Below the pieces are notes generated by a model. The model was not told the DNA's origin. It worked only from the letters and a program-made list of their open reading frames with translations, and ran no database searches. A stretch of 64,000 nt of DNA from QNYZ01 sp964577615 (GTDB lineage: Bacteria; Desulfobacterota; Desulfobacteria; Desulfobacterales; QNYZ01), in assembly GCA_964577615.1 (NCBI GenBank), contig CAZNZW010000003.1, forward strand, positions 1 to 64,000. Reading direction: 5' to 3'. Shown here in pieces: positions 63,925 through 64,000 of the stretch. Each line of letters starts with the position of its first letter. Positions within the stretch are counted from its first letter, which is position 1. The translations under genes were made by a program, and so were the position numbers.

Positions 63925-64000
63925 TTATTCCCCACCGGTATCCATCTGGTTATGGAGAATTTTCAGCCCGATAAACAGGTAATGGCCACCGGAAATAATC
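63925..64000 (-). CDS. C-terminal tail of a gene leaving the window
   Basis: The minus-strand frame ends at TAA (63927-63925) and is open to the right edge. The 24 visible residues, including SGGHYLFIGLKILHNQ, end in a short polar tail and look like the last helix of a membrane transporter or permease. Too short for a family call. Confidence 0.5.
   Translation of the reverse strand, partial: IISGGHYLFIGLKILHNQMDTGGE

Overview
The window looks like a chromosomal segment of a Gram-negative anaerobe, most likely a member of the Desulfobacterota (the former sulfate-reducing Deltaproteobacteria). That placement is an inference. It rests on a UbiA/UbiD pair of the futalosine-menaquinone type, a three-rubredoxin membrane protein, a cytochrome bd operon under an Rrf2 regulator, a large SRP RNA with an Alu domain, periplasmic HtrA and MsrAB, and multi-domain signalling proteins. 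No sulfate-reduction gene lies in the window, so the exact lineage is open. There is no CRISPR array, insertion sequence or phage gene. Base 50768 onward holds a run of 100 N inside ribBA, which is an assembly join.

Region 1 (1-10654, all minus strand) is the most unusual part. A compact cassette of a 68-residue candidate precursor peptide, an HPr-kinase-like protein, a PqqD-type peptide chaperone, a radical SAM/SPASM enzyme and a small S26-like peptidase with Cys in the nucleophile position has the layout of a RiPP (modified peptide) locus. It is embedded in one co-directional run with a gingipain-type C25 cysteine peptidase and three exported beta-rich proteins, two of which share a conserved C-terminal module. 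I suggest the whole run is one secretion or surface-modification system.

Region 2 (11003-19039, minus) reads as a long operon: Ser/Thr kinase, a large protein with a degenerate GGDEF domain, an FHA-EAL protein, Era, an ATP-grasp enzyme, an HNH endonuclease and a TraB-family membrane protein. The kinase, FHA and GGDEF/EAL genes together suggest phosphorylation-coupled cyclic-di-GMP signalling.

Region 3 (19171-32281) is mostly housekeeping: citrate synthase, a 29-residue membrane peptide, MobB, UbiD and UbiA, dnaK and grpE, the SRP RNA, the rubredoxin protein, a DUF123 nuclease-fold protein, ketopantoate reductase and HtpG.

Region 4 (32509-49697) holds an MFS transporter, an HtrA protease, MsrAB, adenylate kinase, a histidine kinase/response regulator pair, MoaB, a DUF2279 protein, a PEP-synthase-like protein next to a dual-specificity phosphatase, a YidD lipoprotein variant and a large helical-repeat protein.

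Region 5 (49840-64000) holds ribBA with an apparently dead RibB half, a TrkH potassium channel subunit, a stand-alone ketosynthase divergent from a methyltransferase, several small envelope proteins, and the operon rrf2-DUF4492-cydA-cydB-(30-residue CydX-like peptide). It ends with LysM/BON and DUF937 proteins, tRNA-Val(GAC) and the tail of a gene that leaves the window.
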